From Saccharopolyspora gregorii (GTDB taxonomy: Bacteria > Actinomycetota > Actinomycetes > Mycobacteriales > Pseudonocardiaceae), in contig NZ_CP059556.1 in assembly GCF_024734405.1 (NCBI RefSeq), forward strand, positions 186,001-250,000: a DNA stretch of 64,000 nucleotides. The letters run 5' to 3'. A program made the translations under genes and the position numbers. The notes beneath the pieces were generated by a model. That model was given only the letters and a program-made list of their open reading frames with translations. It did not search any database and was not told where the DNA came from. Shown piece after piece: positions 6,230 through 15,519 of the stretch; positions within the stretch are counted from its first letter, which is position 1, and each line of letters opens with the position of its first letter.

Positions 6230-9200
6230 GTGCTTAAGGGGCAGGAAGACAGCAGTCGCAAGGACGACCCATCGGAGTCGTCCGAGGATCGACCGGCGGA
6301 CTCTCCGGCACGCCCGGCGGCGAACCGGCGCGACCCGTCCGCGAAGCAGCTGAGGTGGTTCGCCTCCGTGCTCGGGCTGCTCGGCGCGGTCCTGGCCATC
6401 GCGGTTCCCTTCCTGCCGGTCGAGCACGACGTCAACACGTTGAGATGGCCCACCGCGGAGGGCACCGAGTCGGTGTCCGCCCCGCTGGTGAGCTTCGAAC
6501 CGCTGTGGATGGACGCGACCGTGCCGTGCGCCTCGATCCGCAGCCTCGACGCGCGCACCCAGGGCCCGGCGAACCTGCTGAGCACGAACCCGCCGGACTC
6601 CGACTACGGCAACCTCACCGGGATGACCCTGCAGGTCGACAACGGCCAGGTGACGCTGCTGTCGAAGGGGCAGCAGATCAGCACGATGCCGCTGCCGCCG
6701 GGGGACTGCGCCATCGAGGTGCGCTCGGACGCGATCGGCACCAAGGTCGAGCTCGGTGACGAGAAGCTGGCCAACATGCGCGGCGACCAGCGCCCGCAGC
6801 TCACCGGCATCTTCTCCGACCTGGACGCGAACGTCGACGACATCCGGGGCCTGTCCTTCGAGGCCCGCATCGACAACCGCTACGAGAGCAGCGCGACCCC
6901 GATCAAGATCGCGGTGATCGTGCTGGCGCTGGCGTCGTTCGTCGGCTCGGTGGTGTGCCTGCGCCGCCTGGACGTGCGGGCGGGCCGGCGGCCGCCGCGG
7001 TGGGCGCCGCTGGGCTGGTGGAAGCCGACGCTGCGCGACCTCGCCGTGTTCGGGTCGCTGGTCGTCTGGTGGATCGCGGGGGCGATGACCTCCGACGACG
7101 GCTACATCCTCACCATCGCGCGGGCGCGGGAGAGCGCCGGCTACATCAGCAACTACTACCGCTGGTTCGCGGTGCCGGAGGCGCCGTTCGGCTGGTTCTA
7201 CGAGCTGTACTCGATGTGGGTGCAGGTGTCCACGGCGACGCCGTGGGTGCGGTTGCCCGCGCTGCTGATGGGTTCGGTCAGCTGGATGCTGATCAGCCGG
7301 GAGGTGCTGCCGCGGCTCGGACAGCAGGTGCGGCGCAGCAACGCGGCGGGCTGGGCCGCGGCCGCGGTGTTCCTGGCGTTCTGGCTGCCCTACAACAACG
7401 GGCTGCGCGCCGAGCCGGTGATCGCGCTGTTCTCGCTGCTGGCGCTGTGCGCGGTGGAGCGGGCGGTGGCCACCGGCCGGCTGATGCCCGCCGCGCTCGG
7501 CCTGGTCGTCGCGGCGCTGGCGCTCGGCGCCGGGCCGCACGGGCTGGTGGCGGTGCTGCCGTACGTGGCGGCGCTGAAGCCGCTGCTGCGGCTGGTGCGG
7601 CAGCGCGCCAAGGACTACGGCTGGTTGCCGGTGCTGGCGCCGATCGCGGCCTGCGGGTTCGTGATCCTCACGGCGGTGTTCGCGGACCAGACGTGGGGTT
7701 CGGTCATGGACGCCACCGAGCTGCGCACCGAGCTCGGGCCGAGCGAGGACTGGTACCAGGAGCTCAACCGCTACAACCTGCTGTTCAGCCCTACTCCGGA
7801 CGGTTCGCTGGTGCGCCGGTTCCCGGTGCTGCTGGTGATGCTGTGCCTGGCCACCTGCGCGGTGATGCTGCTGCGCCGGGGCCGCATCCGCGGTGCCGCG
7901 CTCGGCCCGAGCCGCCGCCTGCTGGCGGTCGCCGCGCTGTCCTTCGTCGCGCTGGCGCTGACCCCCACCAAGTGGTCCCACCACTTCGGGATCTTCGCGG
8001 CGGTCGGCGGCGCGCTGGCGGCGTTGACCGCGCTGGCGACGAGCAGCACGGTGCTGCGGTCGCGGCGGAACCGGGCGGCGTTCTTCGCCGGTCTGATGGT
8101 GATCTGCGCGTTCGCCGCGACCGGCCCGAACGCCTGGTGGTACGTGTCCGGCTGGGGCGTGCCGTGGTTCGACAAGCCGCCGTCGATCAAGGGGCACGAC
8201 GCGAGCACGCTGCTGCTGGGCCTCGCCGCCGTCGCCGGCATCGTCGCGTTCGTCGAACACCTGCGGCTGGACGAGAAGAACCCGAAGCTCGTGGAGCTCC
8301 CGGACAGGACGGGGATGGAGAAGCGCAGCCGCGCCCTGCGGCTGGGCACCGCCCCGCTGGCGATCATCTGCGCGCTGCTCGTGCTGGGCGAACTGGCGAC
8401 CTTCGGCAAGGTCATCCAGAAGCAGGCGGGCAGCTACAGCCTCGGCATGGACAACATCAAGCAGCTGGCCGGTTCCAGCTGCGGCCTGTCCGACTACGTG
8501 TACGTGGAGACCGATCCGAAGGCGGGCATGCTGCCGGTGTCCGGGCAGCAGCCGGGCTCGCCGGCCCCGGACTTCGAGGTGCCCAAGCGCGCCAAGGACG
8601 AGGAGGACGCCCGCCAGTACCTGGGCGCCAAGATGGACGGCTTCCGCCGCCCTGGCCTGCCCGTCGGGGACGGTTCGGACCCGGAGGAGCCGGACTGGCG
8701 CCCGCCGTACCAGTTCGGCGACGACACCGCCCCGGTGTGGGGCAGCTACGACGAGGCGGGCACCGGCACCGGCGAGCTGCGCACCCAGTGGTACGACCTG
8801 CCGGAGCGCGCGGCGACCGGCGAGGTCCCGGTGGTGCTGAGCCTGGCCGGTTCGGAGTCCGGGGCGAACGCGCTGGTCCTCGAATTCGGCCGGGACACCC
8901 CGCAGGGCTTCGAGCTGATGCACCGGCAGTTCGTCGGCCAGGGCCCCGGACCGTCGTGGCGGGACTACCGCTACACCGTCGGCGGGGACGCCGAGGGCGC
9001 CACCAAGATGCGGGTCGTCGCGATCGACCAGGCGGTGTCCCCGAACGGCTGGCTGGCGGTGAGCGCGCCGCGCGCGCCGCAGCTGTCGAACATGACCGAC
9101 GTCGTCGGCGACGCCCCCACGTTCGTGGAGTGGACGGCGGCGCTGGTGCACCCGTGCCTGAAGATCTCCGGGATCAGCGGCGGCGTCGCCGAGATGCCGC

Positions 9201-9547
9201 GGTTCCGCGTGTCGGCGGGTGCCGAGGTCCGCGACATCGGCGCGGGCTGGTCCTCACCGGACGCGGGCGGTCCGTTCGGCTGGATGAACGTGAGCTCCAG
9301 CGTGCGGGAGCTGCCGACCTACATGCGCGGGGACCTGAACCGGGACTGGGGTTCGCTGTACGAGGTGGACCCGTACGAGCCGGACGCGCTGCCCGCGCAG
9401 GCGGCGATGGAGGTGCACTCCGAGACGCACTCCGGGCTGTGGTCGCCGGGGCCGCTGACCAAGACGGTCCAGCTGCCGGGCGACGTGCCCAGCTCGGACG
9501 ACCGCAACGACGTCAAGCAGCTCGGCGGTGACGACGACCAGCAGTGA
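6230..9547 (+). CDS. Arabinosyltransferase of the Emb family
   Basis: A 1105-residue multi-pass GT-C enzyme, close to the usual Emb length of about 1090. A membrane segment near residue 45 is followed by a first extracytoplasmic domain, then the signature TSDDGYILTIARARESAGYI with the acidic DD pair near residues 288-290, about a dozen further membrane segments, and a long C-terminal extracytoplasmic domain of the Emb carbohydrate-binding type. It should transfer arabinofuranose from decaprenyl-phosphoarabinose to arabinan. Only one emb is seen here, against three in M. tuberculosis; I cannot say which paralogue it matches. The GTG start has TACTAT 9 nt upstream, fitting a near-leaderless mRNA. 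Confidence 0.93.
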   Translation: MLKGQEDSSRKDDPSESSEDRPADSPARPAANRRDPSAKQLRWFASVLGLLGAVLAIAVPFLPVEHDVNTLRWPTAEGTESVSAPLVSFEPLWMDATVPCASIRSLDARTQGPANLLSTNPPDSDYGNLTGMTLQVDNGQVTLLSKGQQISTMPLPPGDCAIEVRSDAIGTKVELGDEKLANMRGDQRPQLTGIFSDLDANVDDIRGLSFEARIDNRYESSATPIKIAVIVLALASFVGSVVCLRRLDVRAGRRPPRWAPLGWWKPTLRDLAVFGSLVVWWIAGAMTSDDGYILTIARARESAGYISNYYRWFAVPEAPFGWFYELYSMWVQVSTATPWVRLPALLMGSVSWMLISREVLPRLGQQVRRSNAAGWAAAAVFLAFWLPYNNGLRAEPVIALFSLLALCAVERAVATGRLMPAALGLVVAALALGAGPHGLVAVLPYVAALKPLLRLVRQRAKDYGWLPVLAPIAACGFVILTAVFADQTWGSVMDATELRTELGPSEDWYQELNRYNLLFSPTPDGSLVRRFPVLLVMLCLATCAVMLLRRGRIRGAALGPSRRLLAVAALSFVALALTPTKWSHHFGIFAAVGGALAALTALATSSTVLRSRRNRAAFFAGLMVICAFAATGPNAWWYVSGWGVPWFDKPPSIKGHDASTLLLGLAAVAGIVAFVEHLRLDEKNPKLVELPDRTGMEKRSRALRLGTAPLAIICALLVLGELATFGKVIQKQAGSYSLGMDNIKQLAGSSCGLSDYVYVETDPKAGMLPVSGQQPGSPAPDFEVPKRAKDEEDARQYLGAKMDGFRRPGLPVGDGSDPEEPDWRPPYQFGDDTAPVWGSYDEAGTGTGELRTQWYDLPERAATGEVPVVLSLAGSESGANALVLEFGRDTPQGFELMHRQFVGQGPGPSWRDYRYTVGGDAEGATKMRVVAIDQAVSPNGWLAVSAPRAPQLSNMTDVVGDAPTFVEWTAALVHPCLKISGISGGVAEMPRFRVSAGAEVRDIGAGWSSPDAGGPFGWMNVSSSVRELPTYMRGDLNRDWGSLYEVDPYEPDALPAQAAMEVHSETHSGLWSPGPLTKTVQLPGDVPSSDDRNDVKQLGGDDDQQ

Positions 9548-9556
9548 GGAGCCCGT

Positions 9557-9582
9557 CCGGAACGGCCTGCGGGTCGTTCCGG
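9557..9582 (+). terminator. Hairpin after emb
   Basis: CCGGAACG and CGTTCCGG form a perfect 8-bp stem 9 nt after the emb stop. A second weaker hairpin follows (GGCCCGCC at 9601, GGCGGGGCC near 9634). Confidence 0.55.
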
Positions 9583-9730
9583 CGGCCCCCGAGCGATGAC
9601 GGCCCGCCTCGCCGATTTCCGGTGGGGCGGGGCCGTTCCCGTGTCCGCCGAGGGTGAAAAGGCCTGGTGGCGCGTCCGCTCAGGGTGAAAGCACCTGTCG
9701 CCGGGGCCAGCGCGGTGGTGCGCTGGGGGC

Positions 9731-9997
9731 ATGAGCGAGAAACGACCGGGACTGGTCCTGCACCTGGCTGGCGTGTCCCAGCCCCTGCACATCGCGCTGG
9801 ACGCGACCGAGGCCGAGACGCTGGACGGGCGCTTGGCGGAACTGATGGGCTCCGGCGGCACGACGCTGCTGACGACGGCGGACGGCGGCAAGTTCGCGGT
9901 GAACTTCGCGCACGTCGCCACGGCGCACGTGGAGAGCACGCGTTCGGACAGCAACGCCTACGGGGCGCCGAACCGGCCCGCCGGGTTCAGCCGCTGA
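9731..9997 (+). CDS. Small conserved-looking hypothetical protein
   Basis: An 88-residue protein starting at ATG 9731. It has alternating strand-like segments (GLVLHLAGV, FAVNFAHVATAHVE), one helix (ATEAETLDGRLAELM), no membrane segment, no cysteines and a Gly/Asn/Pro-rich tail. I do not recognise a family. It lies alone between emb and the convergent gtrA-like gene. No good Shine-Dalgarno sequence is visible; codon usage looks like its neighbours. Confidence 0.6.
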   Translation: MSEKRPGLVLHLAGVSQPLHIALDATEAETLDGRLAELMGSGGTTLLTTADGGKFAVNFAHVATAHVESTRSDSNAYGAPNRPAGFSR

Positions 9998-10012
9998 CGG
10001 GCCGGTGCCGGG

Positions 10013-10513
10013 TCAGTCGCGGAAGACGACCCACTTCAGCATCACGAAGTTGATCAGCGTGCCGAGGCCCTGGGCGATCACCCAGAACAGCCCGAACTGC
10101 CACGCCTCGCGCGCCTCGAAGATCCGGCACAGCAGCTCGTTCGAGCCCATGTTCACGAAGAACGTCGTCGTGTAGACGATCGCGAACGCCCCGGCCTTGG
10201 CCGTGGAGTTGCCGGTGCTCGCCCCGCTGAAGGTGAACTTCCGGTTGATCAGGTACGACGCCGTGGTGCCGAGGATGAAGGAGATCGACTTCGACAACCA
10301 GGTCGGCCAGCCCAGCACGCCCAGCAGCACCGAGTACGTGCCCGCGTCGATCAGCGCGCAGAACCCGCCGATGGCCACGAAGCGGAAGAGTTGCTGGAAC
10401 AGCCCGAGCTTCTTGATCTCGGCGTCTGCACCGGATTCGGCCACGGCCACTGGTTCACCCCAAGTGTCGGCAACGAGCGTCGGTACGGCGGGCCCGGAGG
10501 CGGACGACCACAA
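10013..10513 (-). CDS. GtrA-family membrane protein (Rv3789-like)
   Basis: A 166-residue protein with about four membrane helices. GtrA hallmarks are [42 protein letters not shown] and the final [14 protein letters not shown]. Rv3789 lies next to dprE1 in M. tuberculosis and has been proposed to act in decaprenyl-phosphoarabinose translocation or to organise cell-wall arabinan enzymes. Here it diverges from the first dprE1 gene, so the cell-wall context is conserved. The GTG start at 10513 follows TACACT by 12 nt, a very short leader. Confidence 0.88.
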   Translation of the reverse strand: MWSSASGPAVPTLVADTWGEPVAVAESGADAEIKKLGLFQQLFRFVAIGGFCALIDAGTYSVLLGVLGWPTWLSKSISFILGTTASYLINRKFTFSGASTGNSTAKAGAFAIVYTTTFFVNMGSNELLCRIFEAREAWQFGLFWVIAQGLGTLINFVMLKWVVFRD

Positions 10514-10608
10514 GTCGCCCCGAAAAGTGTAGCGGCGAAGCTCTGCACCGACGGGGACACCTGTGCTAGGCCGCCGCTACCCGCCCGTACCCGGGGTCGG
10601 GGCGCGGA

Positions 10609-10622
10609 TAGACTCGGCTGGG
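10609..10622 (+). promoter_or_regulatory. -10 hexamer of the dprE1-dprE1-dprE2 operon
   Basis: TAGACT (10609-10614) is followed by exactly 7 nt and then the GTG start at 10622. This is the geometry of a leaderless mRNA. No convincing -35 was seen. Confidence 0.6.
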
Positions 10623-11995
10623 TGGGATCGGTACAGCACGAACACGCGACCAGCCAGCGGTTGACCGGCTGGGGGCGCACGGCGCCGACCTCGGCTCAGG
10701 TCGTGAGCACCCCGGACGTCGACGTGATCGCGAGAGCGGTCCGCGAAGCCGGTGCGCGCGGCGTCATCGCCCGCGGCCTCGGCCGCAGCTACGGCGACCC
10801 GTCGCAGAACGCGGGCGGCACCGTCATCGACATGACCGCGCTGAACCGCGTGCACCAGGTGGACGCGGACGAGGCGACGGTCGTGGTGGACGCCGGTGTC
10901 TCGCTGGACGTGCTGATGCGCCGCCTGCTGCCGTACGGCCTGTGGATCCCGGTGCTGCCGGGCACCCGCCAGGTCACCGTCGGCGGCGCCATCGGTTCCG
11001 ACATCCACGGCAAGAACCACCACTCGCAGGGTTCGTTCGGCAGCCACGTGCTGTCGCTGGACCTGCTCACCGCCGACGGCTCGGTGCGCACCCTGTCGCC
11101 GCAGGGCGCCGGTTCCGAGCTGTTCTGGGCGACGGTCGGCGGCATGGGGCTGACCGGGATCATCCTGCAGGCGACCATCCGGCTCAAGCGCGTCGAAACG
11201 GCGTACTTCCTGGTCGACAACGTGCAGACGAAGAACCTCGACGAGCTGATCGAGCACTTCACCGACGGCTCCGACGGCAACTACATCTACTCCGTGGCCT
11301 GGTTCGACTCGCTGGCGCGTGGCGAGAAGCTGGGCCGCGCCCTGCTGACCAGGGGGAACTCCGCGAAGCTGGAGGACCTGCCGAAGAAGCTGCGCAAGGA
11401 CCCGTTGAAGTTCAACGCCCCGCAGCTGATGACCGCTCCGCCGATCTTCCCGAACGGGCTGGTGAACAAGTACACGATCACCGCCTTCAACGAGGTCTGG
11501 TACCGCAAGGCGCCGACGAAGTTCGGGGCCGTGCAGAACATCACCCAGTTCTTCCACCCGCTCGACCTGGTCGGCGAGTGGAACCGGGTGTACGGGCCGA
11601 ACGGGTTCCTCCAGTACCAGTTCATGGTGCCGTTCGGCCAGGAGGACATGTTCCGCCGGTCCATCGACAAGATCAGCGCGAGCGGGCACGTGTCGTTCCT
11701 GAACGTGCTCAAGACCTTCGGCGCGGGCAACGAGGCCCCGATGTCGTTCCCCGGCGAGGGCTGGACGCTGACCGTCGACATCCCCATCTCGCCGGGCCTG
11801 GACCGGCTGTGCCGGGAGCTCGACGAGCTGGTGCTCGACGCGGGCGGGCGGCTCTACCTCGCCAAGGAGTCGCGGACGACGGCGGAGATGATCGAGCGGA
11901 TGTACCCGCGCATCCACGAGTGGCGCAAGATCCGCGCCTCGGTCGACCCCGAGGGCGTGTTCCATTCCGACCTGTCCCGGAGGTTGAGCCTGTGA
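10622..11995 (+). CDS. dprE1: Decaprenylphosphoryl-beta-D-ribose 2'-oxidase, paralogue 1 (DprE1-like)
   Basis: A 457-residue vanillyl-alcohol-oxidase-type FAD flavoprotein. The N-terminal half binds FAD ([34 protein letters not shown]); the C-terminal half has FLQYQFM and the AKESRTT segment with the DprE1 active-site lysine. DprE1 oxidises decaprenyl-phosphoribose at C2', the first half of the epimerisation that gives the arabinose donor. The residue matching Cys387 of M. tuberculosis DprE1 (NICVDFP) is threonine here (residue 384, GWTLTVDIP). The gene overlaps the next paralogue by GTGA. It diverges more from the mycobacterial motif than paralogue 2 (DIPISPG versus DFPIKDG). Confidence 0.93.
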   Translation: MGSVQHEHATSQRLTGWGRTAPTSAQVVSTPDVDVIARAVREAGARGVIARGLGRSYGDPSQNAGGTVIDMTALNRVHQVDADEATVVVDAGVSLDVLMRRLLPYGLWIPVLPGTRQVTVGGAIGSDIHGKNHHSQGSFGSHVLSLDLLTADGSVRTLSPQGAGSELFWATVGGMGLTGIILQATIRLKRVETAYFLVDNVQTKNLDELIEHFTDGSDGNYIYSVAWFDSLARGEKLGRALLTRGNSAKLEDLPKKLRKDPLKFNAPQLMTAPPIFPNGLVNKYTITAFNEVWYRKAPTKFGAVQNITQFFHPLDLVGEWNRVYGPNGFLQYQFMVPFGQEDMFRRSIDKISASGHVSFLNVLKTFGAGNEAPMSFPGEGWTLTVDIPISPGLDRLCRELDELVLDAGGRLYLAKESRTTAEMIERMYPRIHEWRKIRASVDPEGVFHSDLSRRLSL

Positions 11996-13356
11996 CCGCA
12001 GCGTTGCAGAACCGGAAGCTGATGGGCTGGGCGCGCACCGCGCCGACCCACGCCCGCGTGCTGAGCACCCCCGACGTCGATGCGATCGCCCGCGCAGTCC
12101 GCGAGGCCGATGAGCGCGGCGTCATCGCCCGCGGCCTGGGCCGCAGCTACGGCGACGTGTCGCAGAACGCGGGCGGCACGGTCATCGACATGACCGCGCT
12201 GAACCGCATCCACGACATCGACCCGGACAAGGCCGTGGTCGACGTGGACGCGGGCGTGAGCCTGGACCAGCTGATGAAGGCGGCGCTGCCGCACGGCCTG
12301 TGGGTCCCGGTGCTGCCGGGCACCCGCCAGGTCACCATCGGCGGCGCCATCGGCTGCGACATCCACGGCAAGAACCACCACTCGCACGGCAGCTTCGGCA
12401 ACCACGTGCTGTCGATGGACCTGCTCACCGCCGACGGCGAGGTCCGCACCCTGACCCCGGACGGGGAGGGCTCGGAGCTGTTCTGGGCGACGGTGGGCGG
12501 TGTCGGGCTGACCGGCATCGTGCTGCGCGCCAAGGTGAAGATGAAGCGCACCGAGAGCGCGTACTTCATCGTCGACGCCGACCGCACGAAGGACCTGGAC
12601 GAGACGCTGGAGCTGTTCTCCAACGGCTCGGACATGAACTACGACTACTCGATGGCGTGGTTCGACGCGATCTCCACCGGCCCGAAGCTGGGCCGTTCGG
12701 CCTTCTCCCGCGGCTCGCTGGCCAAGCTCGACGAGCTGCCGCCGAAGCTGCGCGCCGACCCGCTGAAGTTCGACGCGCCGCAGCTGCTGACCTTCCCGGA
12801 CGTGTTCCCGAACGGGCTGGCCAACAAGCTGACGTTCAGCACGCTCAGCGAGGTCTGGTACCGCAAGACGCCGAAGGCGGGCCGCGGCCAGGTGCAGAAC
12901 CTGACGGCCTTCTACCACCCGCTGGACATGTTCGGCGAGTGGAACCGCGCCTACGGTTCCAAGGGTTTCCTGCAGTACCAGTTCATCCTGCCGTTCGAGC
13001 AGCACGAGGCGCTGCGCACGCTGGTGAAGCGCATCGCCGAGTCCGGTCACGTGTCGTTCCTCAACGTCCTCAAGCGGATGGGCGACAGCAGCCGCGCGCC
13101 GCTGTCGTTCGCGATGCCGGGCTGGACGATCACCGTCGACTTCCCGATCAAGGACGGCCTGAGCCGGTTCTGCCAGGAACTGGACGAGGTGGTGCTCGGC
13201 GCGGGCGGGCGTCTGTACTTCGCGAAGGACTCGCGGACCACGCCCGAGATGATCCAGCAGATGTACCCCCGCCTCGACGAGTGGCGCAAGGTCCGCGCCG
13301 CCGTCGACCCGCAAGGAATCTTCCACTCCGATCTGTCCCGAAGGTTGGCCCTGTGA
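11992..13356 (+). CDS. dprE1: Decaprenylphosphoryl-beta-D-ribose 2'-oxidase, paralogue 2 (DprE1)
   Basis: A 454-residue tandem paralogue of the preceding gene with the same FAD signature ([25 protein letters not shown]), FLQYQFI and AKDSRTT. Its [13 protein letters not shown] segment is closer to the mycobacterial enzyme, but the BTZ-target cysteine position is again threonine (residue 381). The gene starts at a GTG overlapping the upstream stop, and its own stop overlaps the dprE2 start, so all three proteins are translationally coupled. This copy is the better candidate for canonical DprE1 activity. Whether both are oxidases on the same substrate cannot be told from sequence. Confidence 0.94.
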   Translation: MTAALQNRKLMGWARTAPTHARVLSTPDVDAIARAVREADERGVIARGLGRSYGDVSQNAGGTVIDMTALNRIHDIDPDKAVVDVDAGVSLDQLMKAALPHGLWVPVLPGTRQVTIGGAIGCDIHGKNHHSHGSFGNHVLSMDLLTADGEVRTLTPDGEGSELFWATVGGVGLTGIVLRAKVKMKRTESAYFIVDADRTKDLDETLELFSNGSDMNYDYSMAWFDAISTGPKLGRSAFSRGSLAKLDELPPKLRADPLKFDAPQLLTFPDVFPNGLANKLTFSTLSEVWYRKTPKAGRGQVQNLTAFYHPLDMFGEWNRAYGSKGFLQYQFILPFEQHEALRTLVKRIAESGHVSFLNVLKRMGDSSRAPLSFAMPGWTITVDFPIKDGLSRFCQELDEVVLGAGGRLYFAKDSRTTPEMIQQMYPRLDEWRKVRAAVDPQGIFHSDLSRRLAL

Positions 13357-14114
13357 TCGACGCCGTTGGAAACCCGCAGTCCCTGTTCATCCTCGGTGGT
13401 ACGTCCGACATCGCGTTGGCGACCGCGGAGCAGTACGCGAACCAGCGCCCGCTGCGGATCGTGCTGGCCGCGCGCCCCGAGGAGGCCGACCTGGTCGCAG
13501 CCGCCGCGGAGCGGCTGCGCAAGACCGGCAGCACGGTCAGCACCATCGAGTTCGAGGCCACCGACCCGGAAACGCACGGCGACGTGGTCGAGAAGGCCTT
13601 CGCCGACGGCGACATCGACGTCACCCTGGTCGCCTTCGGCGTGCAGCTCGACAACGAGAAGTGCTGGACCGACCCGGCCGCCGCCCGGCTGACCGCGGAG
13701 GTCAACTACGTGGCGCCGATGTCGCTGGGCGTGCACCTGTCGAACAAGCTGCGCAAGCAGGGCCACGGCCACCTGGTGATGATGGCTTCGCCCGCCGGTG
13801 AGCGCGCCCGCCGGACGAACTTCGTCTACGGCTCCGCCAAGGGCGGCATCGACCTGTTCTACTCCGGGCTGACCTACGCCCTGGAGGGTTCGGGCGTGAA
13901 GGTCACGGTCGTGCGCCCGAACTTCGTGAAGACGAAGCTCACCGCGGGCATGAAGCCGGCTCCGATGGCGCAGACGCCGGAGCAGGTCGGCGCCGCGATC
14001 ATCGACGCTGTCCGCAAGGGCAAGGAGTCCATCTGGGTTCCGGGACAGATGCGCTGGGTGATGGTCGTGCTGCGGCACCTGCCGCGGGCGATCTTCCGCA
14101 AGCTGTCGTTCTGA
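13353..14114 (+). CDS. dprE2: Decaprenylphosphoryl-2-keto-beta-D-erythro-pentose reductase DprE2
   Basis: A 253-residue short-chain dehydrogenase with an N-terminal NADH-binding motif ([18 protein letters not shown]), the NYVAP segment and the catalytic YGSAK (Tyr and Lys four apart), preceded by the serine of [11 protein letters not shown]. It reduces the DprE1 product to decaprenyl-phosphoarabinose, the sole arabinofuranose donor for Emb and Aft enzymes. The C-terminus is hydrophobic and basic ([18 protein letters not shown]), as usual for DprE2, probably membrane associated. It starts at a GTG in a GTGA overlap with paralogue 2. Confidence 0.95.
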   Translation: MIDAVGNPQSLFILGGTSDIALATAEQYANQRPLRIVLAARPEEADLVAAAAERLRKTGSTVSTIEFEATDPETHGDVVEKAFADGDIDVTLVAFGVQLDNEKCWTDPAAARLTAEVNYVAPMSLGVHLSNKLRKQGHGHLVMMASPAGERARRTNFVYGSAKGGIDLFYSGLTYALEGSGVKVTVVRPNFVKTKLTAGMKPAPMAQTPEQVGAAIIDAVRKGKESIWVPGQMRWVMVVLRHLPRAIFRKLSF

Positions 14115-14132
14115 TCCGGAACGCGTGAGCGA

Positions 14133-14165
14133 GGGCCGCCGGGCGCACCGGCGGCCCTTTCTCTT
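14133..14165 (+). terminator. Intrinsic terminator of the dprE operon
   Basis: GGGCCGCCGG and CCGGCGGCCC form a 10-bp stem around a 5-nt loop, followed by TTTCTCTT, 18 nt after the dprE2 stop. Confidence 0.85.
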
Positions 14166-14180
14166 GTTCGGGGCGGTTCC

Positions 14181-14271
14181 AGCGGGGTGGGCGGACCCTT
14201 CGCCCAACGGGAGTTGAGCGGGGTGGGCGGACCGTTCGCCCAACGGGATCGGACGAACGGGCCGCTCACCC
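14181..14271. repeat. Two 36-bp tandem repeats plus inverted arm (GGTGAACGGCC family)
   Basis: Units at 14181-14216 and 14217-14252 differ in a few bases and both begin AGCGGGGTGGGCGG. The second unit (GGGTGGGCGGACCGTTCG at 14221) pairs, 16 of 18 positions, with CGAACGGGCCGCTCACCC at 14254-14271. It lies between the converging ends of dprE2 and the first P450, so it is probably a terminator of the minus-strand operon. Confidence 0.7.
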
Positions 14272-14324
14272 GGTACCGGCTCAGCCTCGCGCGGCCGCAC
14301 ACCCCCGCGGGCCGGTGCCGCCGG

Positions 14325-15509
14325 TCAGCGGGTGCGCAGCGGGAGCTTCCGCACGCCGGTCATGTTCGGGTTGGGCTGGAACTCCGGCGGATCCGAAGGG
14401 TCGGTGGCCAGCTCCGGGAACCGGTCCAGCAGCGAGTTCAACGCGATCTTCCCCTCCAGCCGGGCGAGCGGCGCGCCGAGGCAGAAGTGGATGCCGCGGC
14501 CGAAGCCGAGCTGCGGGTTCGGGTCGCGGGTCGGGTCGAAGACGTCCGGGTTCGGGAACCGCCGCGGGTCCCGGTTCGCGGCGGCGACCCACACCAGCAG
14601 CGGCTGCTCGGCTGGGATGCGCTGCCCGCCGAGTTCGACCTCGGTGTCGGTCACCCGCCCGATGGCGGCGAACGGGCTGAGGAACCGCAGCGATTCCTCG
14701 ATGGCGCCGGGCAGCGCGGAGCGGTCGGCGCGGACGCGGGCCTGCTGCTCCGGGTGGGCGTCCAGGCAGAGCACGGTGTTGCCGAGCAGCATCGTGGTGG
14801 TGATGTGCCCGGCGATCAGCAGCACGTTCGCGAAGTTGACGACTTCGTCGTGGGTGAGCTTCGCGCCGTCCACCTCGGCTTCGACGAGTTTGCTGAGCAG
14901 GTCGTCGCGCGGGTGCGCGCGGCGTTCCGCGACGTGCTCGCCCAGGTAGTCGGTGAGGTGGCCGACCTGGGCGAGCACCTCGTCCAGTTCGCGCCGCTGC
15001 TCCGGCGTCGGGTCGCTCAGCGACATCCGCGCGTCGCGGGTGAACATCCCGTCCACCCACTCCTTGAACAGGTCGCGGTCGCTGCTGGGCACGCCGAGCA
15101 GCTCCGCGATGACGATCACCGGCAGCGGGTAGGCCAGGTCGGCGACCAGTTCCAGCCGGTCGGTGCCGTCGACGGCGTCGAGCAGTTCACCGGTGAGTTC
15201 GGCGATGCGCGGTTCGAGCCCGGCGACGACCTTCGGGGTGAAGGCGTGGCTGACGAGCTTGCGCAGCTTGTCGTGCTCCGGCGGGTCCATCCGCACCAGG
15301 TTGCCCTCGGCGAACCGCTCGCCCTCCGGGAAGATCCGCGTCGTGTCGGAGGAGTAGGTCGCCGGGTCGGTGAGGACCCGCATCGCCTCCGGGTATCCGT
15401 AGACGTTCCAGAACCCGAACGATTCGTCGTGCTGCACGGGCTCGCCGGGGCGTTCGCCGCGCAGCCAGAACTGCGATGCCGGTGATCCCCAGTCTTCGAT
15501 CGCGGTCAT
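14325..15509 (-). CDS. Cytochrome P450 (first of two paralogues)
   Basis: A 394-residue soluble bacterial P450. The heme-thiolate loop is FGRGIHFCLGAPLARLE, the ExxR motif lies in IEESLRFLSP, and the I-helix is LLIAGHITTTMLLGN, where the usual acid before the Thr pair is Ile. Such P450s hydroxylate small lipophilic substrates with electrons from ferredoxin; the substrate is unknown and no ferredoxin gene is adjacent. It follows tetR by 10 bp and has its ribosome binding site (AAGGGGAC) at the end of that gene. It is clearly paralogous to the P450 at 16482-17651, sharing long stretches such as CLDAHPEQQARVRADRSALP. Confidence 0.93.
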   Translation of the reverse strand: MTAIEDWGSPASQFWLRGERPGEPVQHDESFGFWNVYGYPEAMRVLTDPATYSSDTTRIFPEGERFAEGNLVRMDPPEHDKLRKLVSHAFTPKVVAGLEPRIAELTGELLDAVDGTDRLELVADLAYPLPVIVIAELLGVPSSDRDLFKEWVDGMFTRDARMSLSDPTPEQRRELDEVLAQVGHLTDYLGEHVAERRAHPRDDLLSKLVEAEVDGAKLTHDEVVNFANVLLIAGHITTTMLLGNTVLCLDAHPEQQARVRADRSALPGAIEESLRFLSPFAAIGRVTDTEVELGGQRIPAEQPLLVWVAAANRDPRRFPNPDVFDPTRDPNPQLGFGRGIHFCLGAPLARLEGKIALNSLLDRFPELATDPSDPPEFQPNPNMTGVRKLPLRTR

Positions 15510-15519
15510 GATGTCCCCT

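Noticed and set aside
6080-9151. Open frame of about 1000 codons on the minus strand opposite emb
   Set aside because: High GC leaves few stops in antisense frames. Its product is Arg/His/Gln-rich with no domain, while the plus strand encodes a complete Emb protein.
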